Origin: JAWBSP01 sp964632175
GTDB taxonomy: Archaea; Hadarchaeota; Hadarchaeia; Hadarchaeales; JAWBSP01
Direction of reading: 5' to 3'
Assembly (NCBI GenBank): GCA_964632175.1
Contig: CAZWBJ010000004.1
Span: 1-63,744 of the forward strand
Length of the DNA stretch: 63,744 nt
Part shown: piece after piece, positions 33,451 to 42,992 of the stretch
Layout: each line of letters starts with the position of its first letter
Numbering within the stretch: the first letter of the stretch is position 1
Translations under genes and position numbers: made by a program
The notes under the pieces: generated by a model
Seen by the model: the letters and a program-made list of their open reading frames with translations, nothing else
What the model was told of the DNA's origin: nothing
Database searches by the model: none

Positions 33451-35271
33451 CTACCCAGAGCTTCCGGCTTTCTCGAGCCTCCGCCTGAAGATGTAATTTA
33501 TGATTTCCCCGTAGGCTGGGCGGGTGATGAGCACCGCTATTAGAACCCCCAAGATGGTGACGATGGCGAATCCCTTCATGGCCCCGAAGCCGATGAAGAG
33601 GAGCATGAACATGGCTGCCACCGTCGTGAGGGCCGCGGTCAGGATGGTGAGGAAGGCCCTCCCGATCCTCCCCCTTATCCCCCTGGGCCGGTACTCCTGA
33701 ATCCTTCCCTTGAGAACCTCATCGGTTATTATAATTTGGTGTTCCACCCCGGTCCCTATCACGGCAAGCACCCCGCCGATCTCCGCCATTCCCATCGTCT
33801 GTCTTATGGCCGCCGCCGCACCGACGGTGAGGATCAGCTCGCACCCCATGGTGGTCAGAATGAGGAGAGTTATGGCGGGGTCCCTGTATCTCACGAAAAG
33901 CACGGCCATGATGGCGATAACGGCGGCGAACGCAGCCCTCTTTATCTCCCTCGCGAACTCGCTCCCTAGCCTCGGGGGGATGAAGGTGGTGGAGACTATG
34001 GCGGTTTTAGTTGTCAGCCTCTGAGATAGGACATTCCTCAGCTCGTTTGCTTCCCTGGTTGCCTCAGCCTCGGTGCTCCGCGTACCGGTTATCTCAACCT
34101 CCCTCTCCTCTTTTCCAGCTATGCTTTCCATGATTCTAGGGGCGGACTGCATGCCGCATCCTTTGAAAATCCAATCGCTTATCTCCATGGTCCCCTGTGG
34201 AAGAAGCTCAACTCGGTTGTCGAACAAGTTGTCGAGGAGCTCTAGGGTCTGGGGAGAGAAGATCGAGTTGTCTCCCAGCACGATGCACCTGCTCTTCGTT
34301 TTTCTGAACTCTTGAATCAGCGAGATGTCGTTCTCTCCCGGGTTCCGCGGGTCAATGGGGAGGGCGTGCACGAGCAGGTAGAAGCCGTGGGTCTCGTCTA
34401 TTTTTGCATAGAACTGCCTCCTACCCTCCGAGTAATCGGTCACGAGAGGATAGGGGGGGCCCGCTTTGGTCAGCCGTCCAAGCAACCCGCGGTCGAACAC
34501 CAGCAGCGCATCCACGGGACGGTCGAGATATATCACGAGCGGGTAGCCTGCCTTTCCTTGGGAGCTCTCGGCGAACCTTCTTGCCCCATCTGCCGAAATG
34601 CGCAGCGGAACCTCATATTGATATCCCCTCTGTGTGGAGCTCACACGCACAGAGTAAATGATTTCAATATCCACTCCCCGGAGTACGAGGGTGTTCTCGA
34701 TGAAGGCTTCCAGTTTTCCCTCCTTCTCTATGAGCGTTTTGGCTTTCTCCGGCTCCATGGCTGGGATTTCAAAGAGAAGCAGGTCAGTCCCGGCTGGCCT
34801 CGCTTGGACCCCCAGGAGACCCGTTGGGTCGATTCTGTTCAGGAGGGTGGTGGCCACCTCGTCCATGGTGGCTGAGCTGACCGCCCCCTTGGAGATGGAG
34901 AGAAGCTCGCCGAAGTTTTCAACCAGCCCCCCAAGTACCGTCTCGTTCACGGCAGTACCGATCTCTACTTTTACCTCGCGCGTGCCGGTGTTGACATCCA
35001 GAACTTTTACATCCGATAAGAGGGCATCGGCGAGGTGATCCCGCATCTCTTTGACCGAATTGAGCCGCTCATCAAAGGGCTGAGCGAACCGGATGATTGC
35101 CTGCGTGGCCTCCAGCCTGATCACGACTCTGGATCCCCCCGCGAGGTCAAGCCCCGTGGTGATCCCCCTGAATTCAAACGACAGGCCTCGCCAGGGTTGC
35201 CATATCCCAAGCAGGGCCAAGAGGGTGAGGGAGACCAAAAGGACGATCCTAGAGTTCCTATAGAGAGACAT
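33451..35271 (-). CDS. secD: Protein translocase subunit SecD
   Basis: A 606-residue SecD with six membrane helices and a large extracytoplasmic domain. It begins SLYRNSRIVLLVSL and carries GLDLAGGSRVVIRL after the first helix, then the C-terminal helix block with LILTTMGCELILTVG and the GFGAMKGFAIVTILG end. It works with SecF to drive late steps of protein export through SecYE using the ion gradient. ATG at 35271 gives a 14-base overlap with secF; the frame to 35295 is not used. The F-before-D order is usual for archaea. Confidence 0.94.
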   Translation of the reverse strand: MSLYRNSRIVLLVSLTLLALLGIWQPWRGLSFEFRGITTGLDLAGGSRVVIRLEATQAIIRFAQPFDERLNSVKEMRDHLADALLSDVKVLDVNTGTREVKVEIGTAVNETVLGGLVENFGELLSISKGAVSSATMDEVATTLLNRIDPTGLLGVQARPAGTDLLLFEIPAMEPEKAKTLIEKEGKLEAFIENTLVLRGVDIEIIYSVRVSSTQRGYQYEVPLRISADGARRFAESSQGKAGYPLVIYLDRPVDALLVFDRGLLGRLTKAGPPYPLVTDYSEGRRQFYAKIDETHGFYLLVHALPIDPRNPGENDISLIQEFRKTKSRCIVLGDNSIFSPQTLELLDNLFDNRVELLPQGTMEISDWIFKGCGMQSAPRIMESIAGKEEREVEITGTRSTEAEATREANELRNVLSQRLTTKTAIVSTTFIPPRLGSEFAREIKRAAFAAVIAIMAVLFVRYRDPAITLLILTTMGCELILTVGAAAAIRQTMGMAEIGGVLAVIGTGVEHQIIITDEVLKGRIQEYRPRGIRGRIGRAFLTILTAALTTVAAMFMLLFIGFGAMKGFAIVTILGVLIAVLITRPAYGEIINYIFRRRLEKAGSSG

Positions 35272-36133
35272 AGTACATCCTCTTCTTGGAAGCATGCCAG
35301 AGCAGTATGCTGGCGTTCAGGAACCAGGTGTTTAGTAGGTCGGCGGCCAGACCGAAGACGAGAACGGTGGAGAGCTGGTCGAGGGAGGGGTTGGTCACAA
35401 AGAGGTTGACGGCGAGCATGGTCAACAGGGTGGTCAGGGTTATGGTGAAGCCCGTCTTCATGGCCGAGGCCACCCTCTCCTCGGGTTCCCCCTCGAACCT
35501 TTTGAGGACATAGGTGGCGAGGAGCACGTTCGTGTCCACCCCGTACCCGAGCAGCAGGAGCAGGCCGGCAAGAGAGGCTAGGGAGAGAGGTGTTCGGGTG
35601 AGGCACATTCCGCCCACGGCGACCAGCAGGTCGAGAAGCACGCAGGGAACGGTTAGCAGGGTTACTTTTCTTCGATAGACGAAGAGAAGGCAGAGACCTA
35701 TGGCGAGGGAGGCGATGAGGATACCTTCCACCGCCTGCCGCTTGTATATCCTCCCGAGCGCGGGCTCGTAGGGGAGGATACTGGGGTTTTCGAGTCCAAA
35801 GCTGGAGAGGAGTGCGAGTATCTGGTTTTCTTTCTCTTCATTCTCGTATACGAGAGCAGTGGTCTGAATGTCGAGCCCAAATTTTCCGGTGGCTGGGTCG
35901 GTAGTGACTTCGGCCTTCACCTCCTTCTGAAGCATCCCTCGCAACGAACGCTCTATGGAGGCGACGTCCGGTTTGTTTTCGAGTCCTTGATAGCTTATGA
36001 GGGTCCCGCTTGAGAACTCAAGGCTCATGGGAAGACCGAGAAGAAGGATGAAAAGGCACATGCAGGCCGCCAGCGCGAGGGGAGAAAGTACCATTCTGCG
36101 CCTGCCAAGTTTTCTGATGAACTCTAGGAGCAT
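35258..36133 (-). CDS. secF: Protein translocase subunit SecF
   Basis: A 291-residue SecF with six membrane helices. SLEFSSGTLISYQG after helix 1 replaces the bacterial DFTGG-type segment; LLGYGVDTNVLLATYVLKRF and MKTGFTITLTTLLTMLAVNLF are the conserved helix 4-5 region. Its ATG at 36133 is 22 bases from the divergent trmI start, so the two promoters overlap. Confidence 0.92.
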   Translation of the reverse strand: MLLEFIRKLGRRRMVLSPLALAACMCLFILLLGLPMSLEFSSGTLISYQGLENKPDVASIERSLRGMLQKEVKAEVTTDPATGKFGLDIQTTALVYENEEKENQILALLSSFGLENPSILPYEPALGRIYKRQAVEGILIASLAIGLCLLFVYRRKVTLLTVPCVLLDLLVAVGGMCLTRTPLSLASLAGLLLLLGYGVDTNVLLATYVLKRFEGEPEERVASAMKTGFTITLTTLLTMLAVNLFVTNPSLDQLSTVLVFGLAADLLNTWFLNASILLWHASKKRMYYVSL

Positions 36134-36155
36134 CTTTCTTTTGCCGTGCGGTTAA

Positions 36156-36917
36156 ATGAGGATGCCTGCAGAGGGAGAGTGGGTACTGCTGCTGCACCGC
36201 ACCGGTGACAAGTACCTGGTGAGGGTGGAGGATCGGGAGTTCCAGAGCAGCATGGGGGTCCTGAAGCTGGGGGAATTGAGAAAGCTTCAGTTCGGGCAGA
36301 CCCTCAAATCCCATCTGGGGGAAGAGTTCCTGGTTCTCCCCCCCTCTCTCCCGGACTTCTTTGAGAAGCTGAAGAGGGCCCCTCAGGTGGTGCTTCCCAA
36401 GGACGCCGCGCAGGTGGTTGCCCACACAGGGGTGGGTCCGGGGGATGTGGTGGTGGATGGCGGGACGGGTTCTGGATGGTTGGCGATTTTTCTGGGGAAC
36501 TTGGTCAGGCCAGACGGGAGGGTTTACACCTACGAGATAAGGGAAGAGTTCGCAAGGGTGGCTGAGGAAAATATACGGAAGGTAGGGCTGGAAAAAATCG
36601 TTACGGTGAAGAGGAGGGACATATATCAGGGGATCGACGAGATGGAGGTAGATCTAGTCTCCCTCGATGTCCCCGAGCCCCACCGGGTAGTCGCCCACGC
36701 GGAGAAGGCTCTCAAAGTGGGGGGATACCTTGTTGCCTTCACGCCCTGCGTCGAAACTCTGCAGCAGCTCTATCAGGCGCTGAGGGGAGGCAGGTTCGCC
36801 GAGCTGAAAACCATCGAGTGCCTGGTGAGGGAGATTCTGGTCAGGCCCGGCGCGACGAGGCCGAGCACGGAGATGATAGCCCACACGAGTTACTTGACCT
36901 TTGCTAGGAGGATTTGA
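36156..36917 (+). CDS. trmI: tRNA (adenine-N1)-methyltransferase TrmI, archaeal
   Basis: A 253-residue class I methyltransferase of the TrmI/Gcd14 family that makes m1A at positions 57/58 in the T loop of tRNAs. The SAM-binding motif is VDGGTGSGWLAIFLG (about 107-120), with YTYEIREEF as motif II and DLVSLDVPEPHRVV as motif IV. The N-terminal small beta domain (about 1-70) is present. The 3' end overlaps the convergent DUF35 gene by 14 bases. Confidence 0.9.
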   Translation: MRMPAEGEWVLLLHRTGDKYLVRVEDREFQSSMGVLKLGELRKLQFGQTLKSHLGEEFLVLPPSLPDFFEKLKRAPQVVLPKDAAQVVAHTGVGPGDVVVDGGTGSGWLAIFLGNLVRPDGRVYTYEIREEFARVAEENIRKVGLEKIVTVKRRDIYQGIDEMEVDLVSLDVPEPHRVVAHAEKALKVGGYLVAFTPCVETLQQLYQALRGGRFAELKTIECLVREILVRPGATRPSTEMIAHTSYLTFARRI

Positions 36918-37299
36918 CGGGTCTCGCCTTATACCCGTAGCAGATGATTTCCCCCTCCTCGCTTATTTTCCTGAAGACCATCTCCACCTCCTCACCTATC
37001 TTCACCTCTTGTCCAGCCGTGTCGGTCAGCTGGGCAAGCACACGGCAGCCCTCCTCAAGCTCGATCAGTGCGATGATATACGGGACCTGTTTCTCAAATG
37101 CTGGCGCTGGGGAGTAAACCTCGGTGAAGGAGATTATTTTCCCCTTTCCCTTAACCTTATAGGGTTCAACGTTTCCCTTTCTTCCGCACTGGGGGCAGAG
37201 GTACCTCGGCGGGAAAAAGACCTTTCCGCAGTTCCTGCAGCGCGTCCCCAGAAGGTTATACCTGCTCGGTATCTCCCTCCAAAATCTGGGGGCCGCCAT
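36904..37299 (-). CDS. DUF35 zinc-ribbon/OB-fold acyl-CoA channelling protein
   Basis: A 131-residue protein with a rubredoxin-like zinc ribbon (CRNCGKVFFPPRYLCPQCG, residues about 21-39) and an OB fold (KGKIISFTEVYSPAPAF). In archaea this protein bridges acetoacetyl-CoA thiolase and HMG-CoA synthase in one complex so the intermediate does not dissociate. It is the last gene of exactly that cluster, with the ATG overlapping the thiolase stop by one base. Confidence 0.93.
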   Translation of the reverse strand: MAAPRFWREIPSRYNLLGTRCRNCGKVFFPPRYLCPQCGRKGNVEPYKVKGKGKIISFTEVYSPAPAFEKQVPYIIALIELEEGCRVLAQLTDTAGQEVKIGEEVEMVFRKISEEGEIICYGYKARPVKSS

Positions 37300-38462
37300 T
37301 ATCCCATCCTCCGGAAGATGTGAACCACTGCGGTCCCCCCCGTTCCCCCAACGTTATGTGTCAGCCCTACTTGTGCACCCTCCACCTGTCTTTTGCCGGC
37401 CTCTCCCCTCAACTGGAGGACTATCTCCACGGCTTGGGCTATTCCAGTGGCCCCAACCGGATGCCCCTTCCCCTTCAGACCACCACTGGGATTTACCACT
37501 ACTTTCCCTCCCAGATTCGTCTGTCCTTCTTCCGTCATCTTCCCACCCTCCCCCTTCTTGCAGAATCCCAGATCCTCGATGGCCATGATTTCGGCAATGG
37601 TGAAGCAGTCGTGAACCTCCGCCACCTGGACTTCGGAGGGAGTGAGGCCCGCCATACGGTACGCTTCCCTTGCTGCCTCGACGGTGGCGTCCAGTTGTAC
37701 CAGAGACCTCCGGCTGTGTAGGGCGAGGGTGTCGGTCGCGTGCCCGCTGCCAGCTATCAGGATGGGGGTGTCGGTGTATCTTTTTGCCTCCTCGGCAGGG
37801 GCCAGAACCACACAGGCCGCTCCATCCGAGATGGGCGAACAATCCAGCAGTTTCAGGGGGGTGCACACCGGGGGGGAGCGGAGCACGTCCTCCACGCTTA
37901 TCTTAGTGTGGTACTGGGCGCACGGGTTCCTAGCTGCAAAGGCGTGGTTCTTGACCGCCACAAGGGCCATCTGTTCTTCCGTGGTCCCAAACTCGTACAT
38001 ATGTCTCCTGGCCATCAGGGCGTATAGAGAGGGGAAGGTTGCCCCCACGAAGGCTTCCCACTCTTGGTCAGAGGCCGAGGCTAGAGCGCCCACCGCTCCC
38101 TCACCTATTACATCGCTCATCTTTTCCACTCCCGCCGCGACCACGATGTCGTGCATGCCGGAGGCAACGGCTATCATGGCCTGCCGCAAGGCCAGTCCCC
38201 CCGAAGCACAGGCAGCTTCCACCCGGGTGCAGGGGAGGGGGTTGAGGCCGGCGTGGTCGGCGATGAGGCAGGCGAGGTGTTCCTGTCTTATAAACTGCCC
38301 CCCCGACATGTTTCCCACGTATATGGCGTCTATATCGTCTCCACCTATTCCCGCGTCCTCCAAGGCCCTTATCCCGGCCTCCATGACGAGCTCCCTGAAA
38401 GAACTCCACCACAACTCGCCAAACTTGGTAGTTCCCACACCGATGATAGCCACCTTTCTCAT
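37299..38462 (-). CDS. Acetoacetyl-CoA thiolase (mevalonate pathway)
   Basis: A 387-residue thiolase that condenses two acetyl-CoA. The nucleophile cysteine is C85 in EAACASGG; the histidine motif is GHPVGATGIAQA, and the C-terminal LTHNVGGTGG has Asn where bacterial thiolases have the second catalytic cysteine region, as in the archaeal SCP2-like class. It starts directly after the HMG-CoA synthase stop and precedes DUF35, the arrangement of the structurally known archaeal thiolase/HMGCS complex. Confidence 0.93.
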   Translation of the reverse strand: MRKVAIIGVGTTKFGELWWSSFRELVMEAGIRALEDAGIGGDDIDAIYVGNMSGGQFIRQEHLACLIADHAGLNPLPCTRVEAACASGGLALRQAMIAVASGMHDIVVAAGVEKMSDVIGEGAVGALASASDQEWEAFVGATFPSLYALMARRHMYEFGTTEEQMALVAVKNHAFAARNPCAQYHTKISVEDVLRSPPVCTPLKLLDCSPISDGAACVVLAPAEEAKRYTDTPILIAGSGHATDTLALHSRRSLVQLDATVEAAREAYRMAGLTPSEVQVAEVHDCFTIAEIMAIEDLGFCKKGEGGKMTEEGQTNLGGKVVVNPSGGLKGKGHPVGATGIAQAVEIVLQLRGEAGKRQVEGAQVGLTHNVGGTGGTAVVHIFRRMG

Positions 38463-39491
38463 CTAACCACCCAGATATTTCAACTTGGAGTAGATACCGT
38501 AATCCACCAGCACCCTCCGCTTCAGGTAATATTCCACGCTTGGAGCGAGGGGCTTTTTGCTCTCCAAGTTCTCTGTGGTTTTAATACTGAACGCATCGCT
38601 CCCCGCCCCCGAACCGTAAGAGACTAAGAGGATTCTCTGGTCGACCCTTGCCTGATCGAGCACGTAGGCCAGACCTATTAGGCTGGAGGCCGAGTAGGTG
38701 TTTCCGATGTGCTTGACTACGAGTCCGGGAAGGACTTTTTCTGGGGGGAAGCCCAGCTCGGTCGCGGCCTGAAGAGGATACTTGAAGTTGGGCTGGTGGA
38801 GAACGACATAGTCAAAGTCTTGGGGGGTGAGGTTGAGCTTCCTCATCAGACCCTGCGCCGCTGCCAGCACATGCTTGAAGTAGGCGGGTTTTCCCGTGAA
38901 CCTTCCCCCATGGCTGGGGTAGGGTTTTCCCTCCCTCCTCCAGAAGTCGGGAGTGTCAGTGGTATAGGAATAGAAACCCTCGATGCTCGCCACCCATTCG
39001 TTGCTCGAGGATCCAACAATATAGCACGCCGCGCCCGCCGCGGCAGTGAACTCCAAGGGGTCTCCAGGTCTGCACTGGGCAGAGTCGGAACCTATGGCCA
39101 TCCCGTACTTTATCTGACCTGAGGTGACGAGCCCCACGCAGGCTTGGAGGGCGGCGGTCCCGGCTTTGCAGGCGAACTCGTAATCGGCGGCAGTGGTTTC
39201 AGGCGTGGCCTCCACGGCCTCGGCAACGATGGTGGCCGTGGGCTTCACGGCGTAGGGTGGGGATTCGGAGCCCACGTACACCGCACCGATATCCTTGGGG
39301 TTAATCCCAGCTCTCTTGAGAGCGTTCCTTGCTGCTTCCACTGCCATGGTGGTAGTGTCCTCGTCAGGCCCCGCCACAGACTTCTCCTCTATTTCAACGT
39401 CTGGCTTCCTCCCCCACACCCTAGCCAGCTCGGCTATCTTTATCCTGTAGAGGGGGAGGTAGACCCCGTACCCTACGATTCCCGCGAGCAT
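38463..39491 (-). CDS. Hydroxymethylglutaryl-CoA synthase
   Basis: A 342-residue enzyme that joins acetyl-CoA and acetoacetyl-CoA, the first committed step to archaeal isoprenoid lipids. The nucleophile is C108 in EFACKAGTAALQ; the catalytic histidine is in YVVLHQPN and NTYSASSLIGLAYVLD closes the active site. Length and motifs fit the archaeal HMGCS class. It is transcribed with thiolase and DUF35 and lies 31 bases downstream of an XRE regulator in the same direction. Confidence 0.95.
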   Translation of the reverse strand: MLAGIVGYGVYLPLYRIKIAELARVWGRKPDVEIEEKSVAGPDEDTTTMAVEAARNALKRAGINPKDIGAVYVGSESPPYAVKPTATIVAEAVEATPETTAADYEFACKAGTAALQACVGLVTSGQIKYGMAIGSDSAQCRPGDPLEFTAAAGAACYIVGSSSNEWVASIEGFYSYTTDTPDFWRREGKPYPSHGGRFTGKPAYFKHVLAAAQGLMRKLNLTPQDFDYVVLHQPNFKYPLQAATELGFPPEKVLPGLVVKHIGNTYSASSLIGLAYVLDQARVDQRILLVSYGSGAGSDAFSIKTTENLESKKPLAPSVEYYLKRRVLVDYGIYSKLKYLGG

Positions 39492-39522
39492 ATTTTAGTC
39501 CTGCTATGCTGGTTAAACCCTA

Positions 39523-40233
39523 TCACTTTAGGGTCCTGAGTTCCCGAATGATCTCTTCCACCTTGGGCAGGCGGGAGATGGCCACGGGCAGGTGCAGCTG
39601 CTCCGCGATTTTGGCAGCCAGCGGATCTATCTTATCGATTTTTCCGTGGAGCACCACGAGCCCGGGTGTCAAACCCACCACCTTTACCGCGACCAGAGGG
39701 GATCTACCCGTTCCCACCTCCGTGAAGACGAGCGCCCTCTCCTCCGTCATACCATAAAGTCTCCTGAGATCTTCCGAGGAGAGCGAGAGGATGGCCTTCA
39801 GACTGTCAATCACGGTGTAGCCGAAGATTTTTCTATCCTTGAGTTGCGGGCAGACCAGGATCTCCGCCTTGGCAAGCTCACAGAACCTCTCAACCGTCAC
39901 CGCCTCCTCAAGCTCCCTGAGGTCCAACACCACCTCCGAGGGGAGTGGAGCCCCGAGCACGCGGGAAAGGGAGCCCAGCATCCTGCCGCCAGATCTTGAG
40001 TCGTGTTCGATGAGGGCCGCGACGATTTTCTTCACGGTCCTTATTCCTGGAGACTTCCTCCTTCCGCTCTCATAGTCGCTTATCACCGAGGGGGAGATCC
40101 CGAGTTCCACCGCGAGAGCCGTCTGGCTGGTGTTGAACATCTCCCTCCACCTCTTGAGAGCCACGCCTGGTCTTGGAGAGAGGACGATGTCCCCCGCAAT
40201 CCACCTAGCAACCCTCTCCCTCAGCCCCTCCAT
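39523..40233 (-). CDS. XRE-type transcriptional regulator of the mevalonate cluster
   Basis: A 236-residue regulator. The N-terminal helix-turn-helix reads TSQTALAVELGISPSVISDYESGRR (shown here as SQTALAVELGI and SPSVISDYESG, residues about 33-57). The C-terminal 150 residues are an unknown alpha/beta domain that may sense a ligand. I chose ATG at 40233 (MEGLRERVARW); the frame to 40371 overlaps the promoter of the SAM synthetase gene. This gene precedes the HMGCS-thiolase-DUF35 genes and probably controls them, as seen in many archaea. Confidence 0.85.
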   Translation of the reverse strand: MEGLRERVARWIAGDIVLSPRPGVALKRWREMFNTSQTALAVELGISPSVISDYESGRRKSPGIRTVKKIVAALIEHDSRSGGRMLGSLSRVLGAPLPSEVVLDLRELEEAVTVERFCELAKAEILVCPQLKDRKIFGYTVIDSLKAILSLSSEDLRRLYGMTEERALVFTEVGTGRSPLVAVKVVGLTPGLVVLHGKIDKIDPLAAKIAEQLHLPVAISRLPKVEEIIRELRTLK

Positions 40234-40287
40234 CAGAAAAGGGGGGAGAGAAAATAACAAGGTAAAAAAGTAGCAGGGTAGAAAAGA

Positions 40288-41484
40288 ATGAATCTGACGG
40301 TCGAGAGACTGCCGATTCCCCCCATTGAGGAAACGGACCTTGAAATAGTGGAGAGAAAGGGGCTTGGTCACCCGGACACCATCTGCGACATGGTTCTGGA
40401 CAGAGTGTCAGTAGAGCTGAGTAAGGAGTACCTGAAAAGGTTTGGTACCGTTCTGCACCATAACACCGACAAGTCCCTGCTGGTGGCGGGGGAGGTTGAG
40501 ACGAAGTTTGGCGGGGGAAGGGTAAAGCGGCCCATGTTGCTGGTCTTCGGGGATAGGGCCACCACTAGGGTGGGGGAAGAGGAGGTAGATGTCGAGAAAA
40601 TAGCGGTTGGGACGGCGAAGGAATGGTTCAGGGAAAACCTGCGTTTTGTGGACCCCGACAGGCATGTAAGGTACCAGGTGGAACTCAAACCCGGCTCGGC
40701 AGCTCTGGTGGACATTTTCAAGAGGAAGAAGAAAGGAGGATTTCTGGGGGCCAACGATACCTCCGCCGCCGTGGGCTACGCCCCCCTGAGCAGGACGGAG
40801 AAGCTGGTTCTGGAGCTGGAGAGACACCTCAACTCTAGGGAGTTCAAGAAAAGCTTTCCTGAATCTGGTGAGGACGTGAAGGTGATGGGCGTAAGGAGGA
40901 AGAACAGAATCTCCCTCACGGTGGCCATGGCCTTCGTCGACAGGTTCGTGAAGAGCGAGCAGGACTACTTCAGAAAGAAGGAGGAAATCCTAGAAGAGAT
41001 GAGAAACTTCCTCTCCGCCTATGGGTTCGAGAAGGTGGAGCTAACCCTCAATGCCCTAGATGCGAGGGGGAGGGGAGTGGATGGAGCGTACCTCACGGTG
41101 CTGGGGACGAGCGCGGATGGCGGTGACTCGGGGGAGGTGGGACGAGGGAACAGGCCCAACGGGGTGATCCCGCTGAACCGTCCCATCAGCTCGGAGGCGG
41201 CAGCCGGCAAGAATCCTGTGAGTCACATAGGGAAAATCTACAATCTCTTTTCCCACAGGCTGGCGAATGTTATTTACCAAAAGGTAGACGGCCTCAGGGA
41301 GGTTTACGTCTGGCTGGTGAGCCAGATAGGAAGGCCTATAAATGAACCCTCCCTCCTTCTCGTCAAGGCCATCTCCGACAGGAGGGGGTTTGAAAAGGAG
41401 GTGAGGAGGGAGGTGGCGGAGGAGTTCTCACGGCTGGGAGAATTTTGCGAGGCGCTCATCAGGGGCGAAATACCCCCCTGCTGA
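40288..41484 (+). CDS. mat: S-adenosylmethionine synthetase, archaeal type
   Basis: A 398-residue archaeal MAT (COG1812 type), which forms SAM from methionine and ATP. Typical blocks are ERKGLGHPDTICD, HHNTDKSLLVAGEVETKFGGG (in parts HHNTDKSLL and VETKFGGG), NDTSAAVGYAPLS, GTSADGGDSGEVGRGN and HIGKIYN. Length is normal. It is followed after 8 bases by tgtA. Divergent from the XRE regulator with a 54-base spacer. Confidence 0.96.
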   Translation: MNLTVERLPIPPIEETDLEIVERKGLGHPDTICDMVLDRVSVELSKEYLKRFGTVLHHNTDKSLLVAGEVETKFGGGRVKRPMLLVFGDRATTRVGEEEVDVEKIAVGTAKEWFRENLRFVDPDRHVRYQVELKPGSAALVDIFKRKKKGGFLGANDTSAAVGYAPLSRTEKLVLELERHLNSREFKKSFPESGEDVKVMGVRRKNRISLTVAMAFVDRFVKSEQDYFRKKEEILEEMRNFLSAYGFEKVELTLNALDARGRGVDGAYLTVLGTSADGGDSGEVGRGNRPNGVIPLNRPISSEAAAGKNPVSHIGKIYNLFSHRLANVIYQKVDGLREVYVWLVSQIGRPINEPSLLLVKAISDRRGFEKEVRREVAEEFSRLGEFCEALIRGEIPPC

Positions 41485-41492
41485 GGTTTTGA

Positions 41493-42980
41493 GTGGGAGT
41501 TTTTGAGATCTTTCAGAGAGATGCGGGTGGCAGGATAGGCAGGCTCAAAACCGCTCACGGAGTCATTTCCACCCCCTGTCTGCTCCCAGTGGTTAACCCG
41601 GTGAAGTTAGAGATTCCGGTGGAGGAAATGAGGAAGGCCGGCGTGGAGGCACTAATGACCAACGCATATATAATCTACCGCCACTGGCCGGAGCCCCCCA
41701 AGGTGCACGAACTTTTGGGATTTGAGGGCCCCATCGCCACGGATTCGGGGGGCTTCCAGATTCTGAGGTACGGGAAGGTGAAGGTCAATCCGGAGGAGAT
41801 AGTCAGGTTTGAGGAGATGCTCTCCTCCGATATCGCTGTTATCCTTGACATCCCGACGGGAGCCTCAGACAGCCGCAGGCAGGCTGAAAAGAAGGTGGAG
41901 ATAACCCTCAAGCGGGCGAGGGAGGCCGTCCGTCTGAGACAGAACCCTTCCATCCTGTGGGCGGCACCCGTGCAGGGTGGAAGATATCTAGATTTGGTGG
42001 AGAGGTGTGCCCGTGAACTGGGACAGCTGGATTATCCCGTTCATGCCATAGGCGGACCAGTGGAATATTTCGAGCGCTACCATTTTTCCAGGGTTGTGGA
42101 TCTCGTCATGACCGCCAAGATGAACCTCCCCCTCGATCGCCCCGTCCATCTTTTCGGGGCCGGACATCCGATTCTATTTTCTCTTGCAGTCCTGATGGGC
42201 TGTGATCTCTTCGATTCCGCGGCCTACGCTCTCTTCGCGAAGGCTGGCAGGTACATGACGCCGGAGGGAACGATGCGGCTGGAGGAGATGCGGGAGTTCC
42301 CCTGCCCCTGCCCCGCCTGTCTAGGTCACTCTCCCCGTGAGGTGAGGAAAATGGCGGCTGAGGAGAGAACCAAGGTGCTCGCTCTGCACAACCTGTATGT
42401 TTCGCTTGTTGAGGTGAGGAGGATAAGACAGGCCATTGCGGAGGGAAGGCTGTGGGAGTACGCCCAGCGGAGGTGCTCTTCGCATCCACGGCTCTTAGAT
42501 GCCTTCAGGAGGCTCGCGCGGTATTCTGACTGGCTCGAAAAGTTTGACCCCGTCACCAAACCTTCGGGCTTCCTGTATACAGGGCCGGAATCAGCCCATC
42601 GACCAGAGGTTATCAGGCATCGAAGGCGCATGGATCGCTACGCCCCCCCACCCTCCGAGATCCTCGTTATCGCACCTCTGGGCTGCAAGCCGGAACTTGA
42701 GGGACACGTGATAAGGGTCATCCCCCCTTTTGGTGTGATTCCAGAGGAACTCTCTGGATTTTACCCGCTGGGTCAGTACGAGATCCCCAAGAGTCTTTCT
42801 CGCGAAGAATGGCTCACCTCTCTTTCCTCGCTCGAAGAATACCTGAAGAAGTTTGGGGAGAAATACCAGAAAGTGATTCTCCTTTGGATCGAGGGTGTGG
42901 GAGAGGAGTTGGTGAAGGCCTGCCGGGTGGTGAAGGAAAAGCTTGAGATCCATCGAAAGGGAGAAAAGTGCGTGGTATGA
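41493..42980 (+). CDS. tgtA: Archaeosine tRNA-guanine transglycosylase, without PUA domain
   Basis: A 495-residue TGT that replaces guanine 15 of archaeal tRNAs with preQ0. The catalytic domain has TDSGGFQILRYG, DIPTGASDSR with the nucleophilic Asp region, GGPVEYFERYHF, HLFGAGHP, and a zinc site CPCPACLGH with a downstream His. A C2-like domain follows to the end, but the C-terminal PUA domain of full-length enzymes (about 580 or more residues) is missing; no separate PUA gene is seen next to it. GTG at 41493 is the start. Confidence 0.92.
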   Translation: MGVFEIFQRDAGGRIGRLKTAHGVISTPCLLPVVNPVKLEIPVEEMRKAGVEALMTNAYIIYRHWPEPPKVHELLGFEGPIATDSGGFQILRYGKVKVNPEEIVRFEEMLSSDIAVILDIPTGASDSRRQAEKKVEITLKRAREAVRLRQNPSILWAAPVQGGRYLDLVERCARELGQLDYPVHAIGGPVEYFERYHFSRVVDLVMTAKMNLPLDRPVHLFGAGHPILFSLAVLMGCDLFDSAAYALFAKAGRYMTPEGTMRLEEMREFPCPCPACLGHSPREVRKMAAEERTKVLALHNLYVSLVEVRRIRQAIAEGRLWEYAQRRCSSHPRLLDAFRRLARYSDWLEKFDPVTKPSGFLYTGPESAHRPEVIRHRRRMDRYAPPPSEILVIAPLGCKPELEGHVIRVIPPFGVIPEELSGFYPLGQYEIPKSLSREEWLTSLSSLEEYLKKFGEKYQKVILLWIEGVGEELVKACRVVKEKLEIHRKGEKCVV

Positions 42981-42992
42981 GATGCTGGGGGA

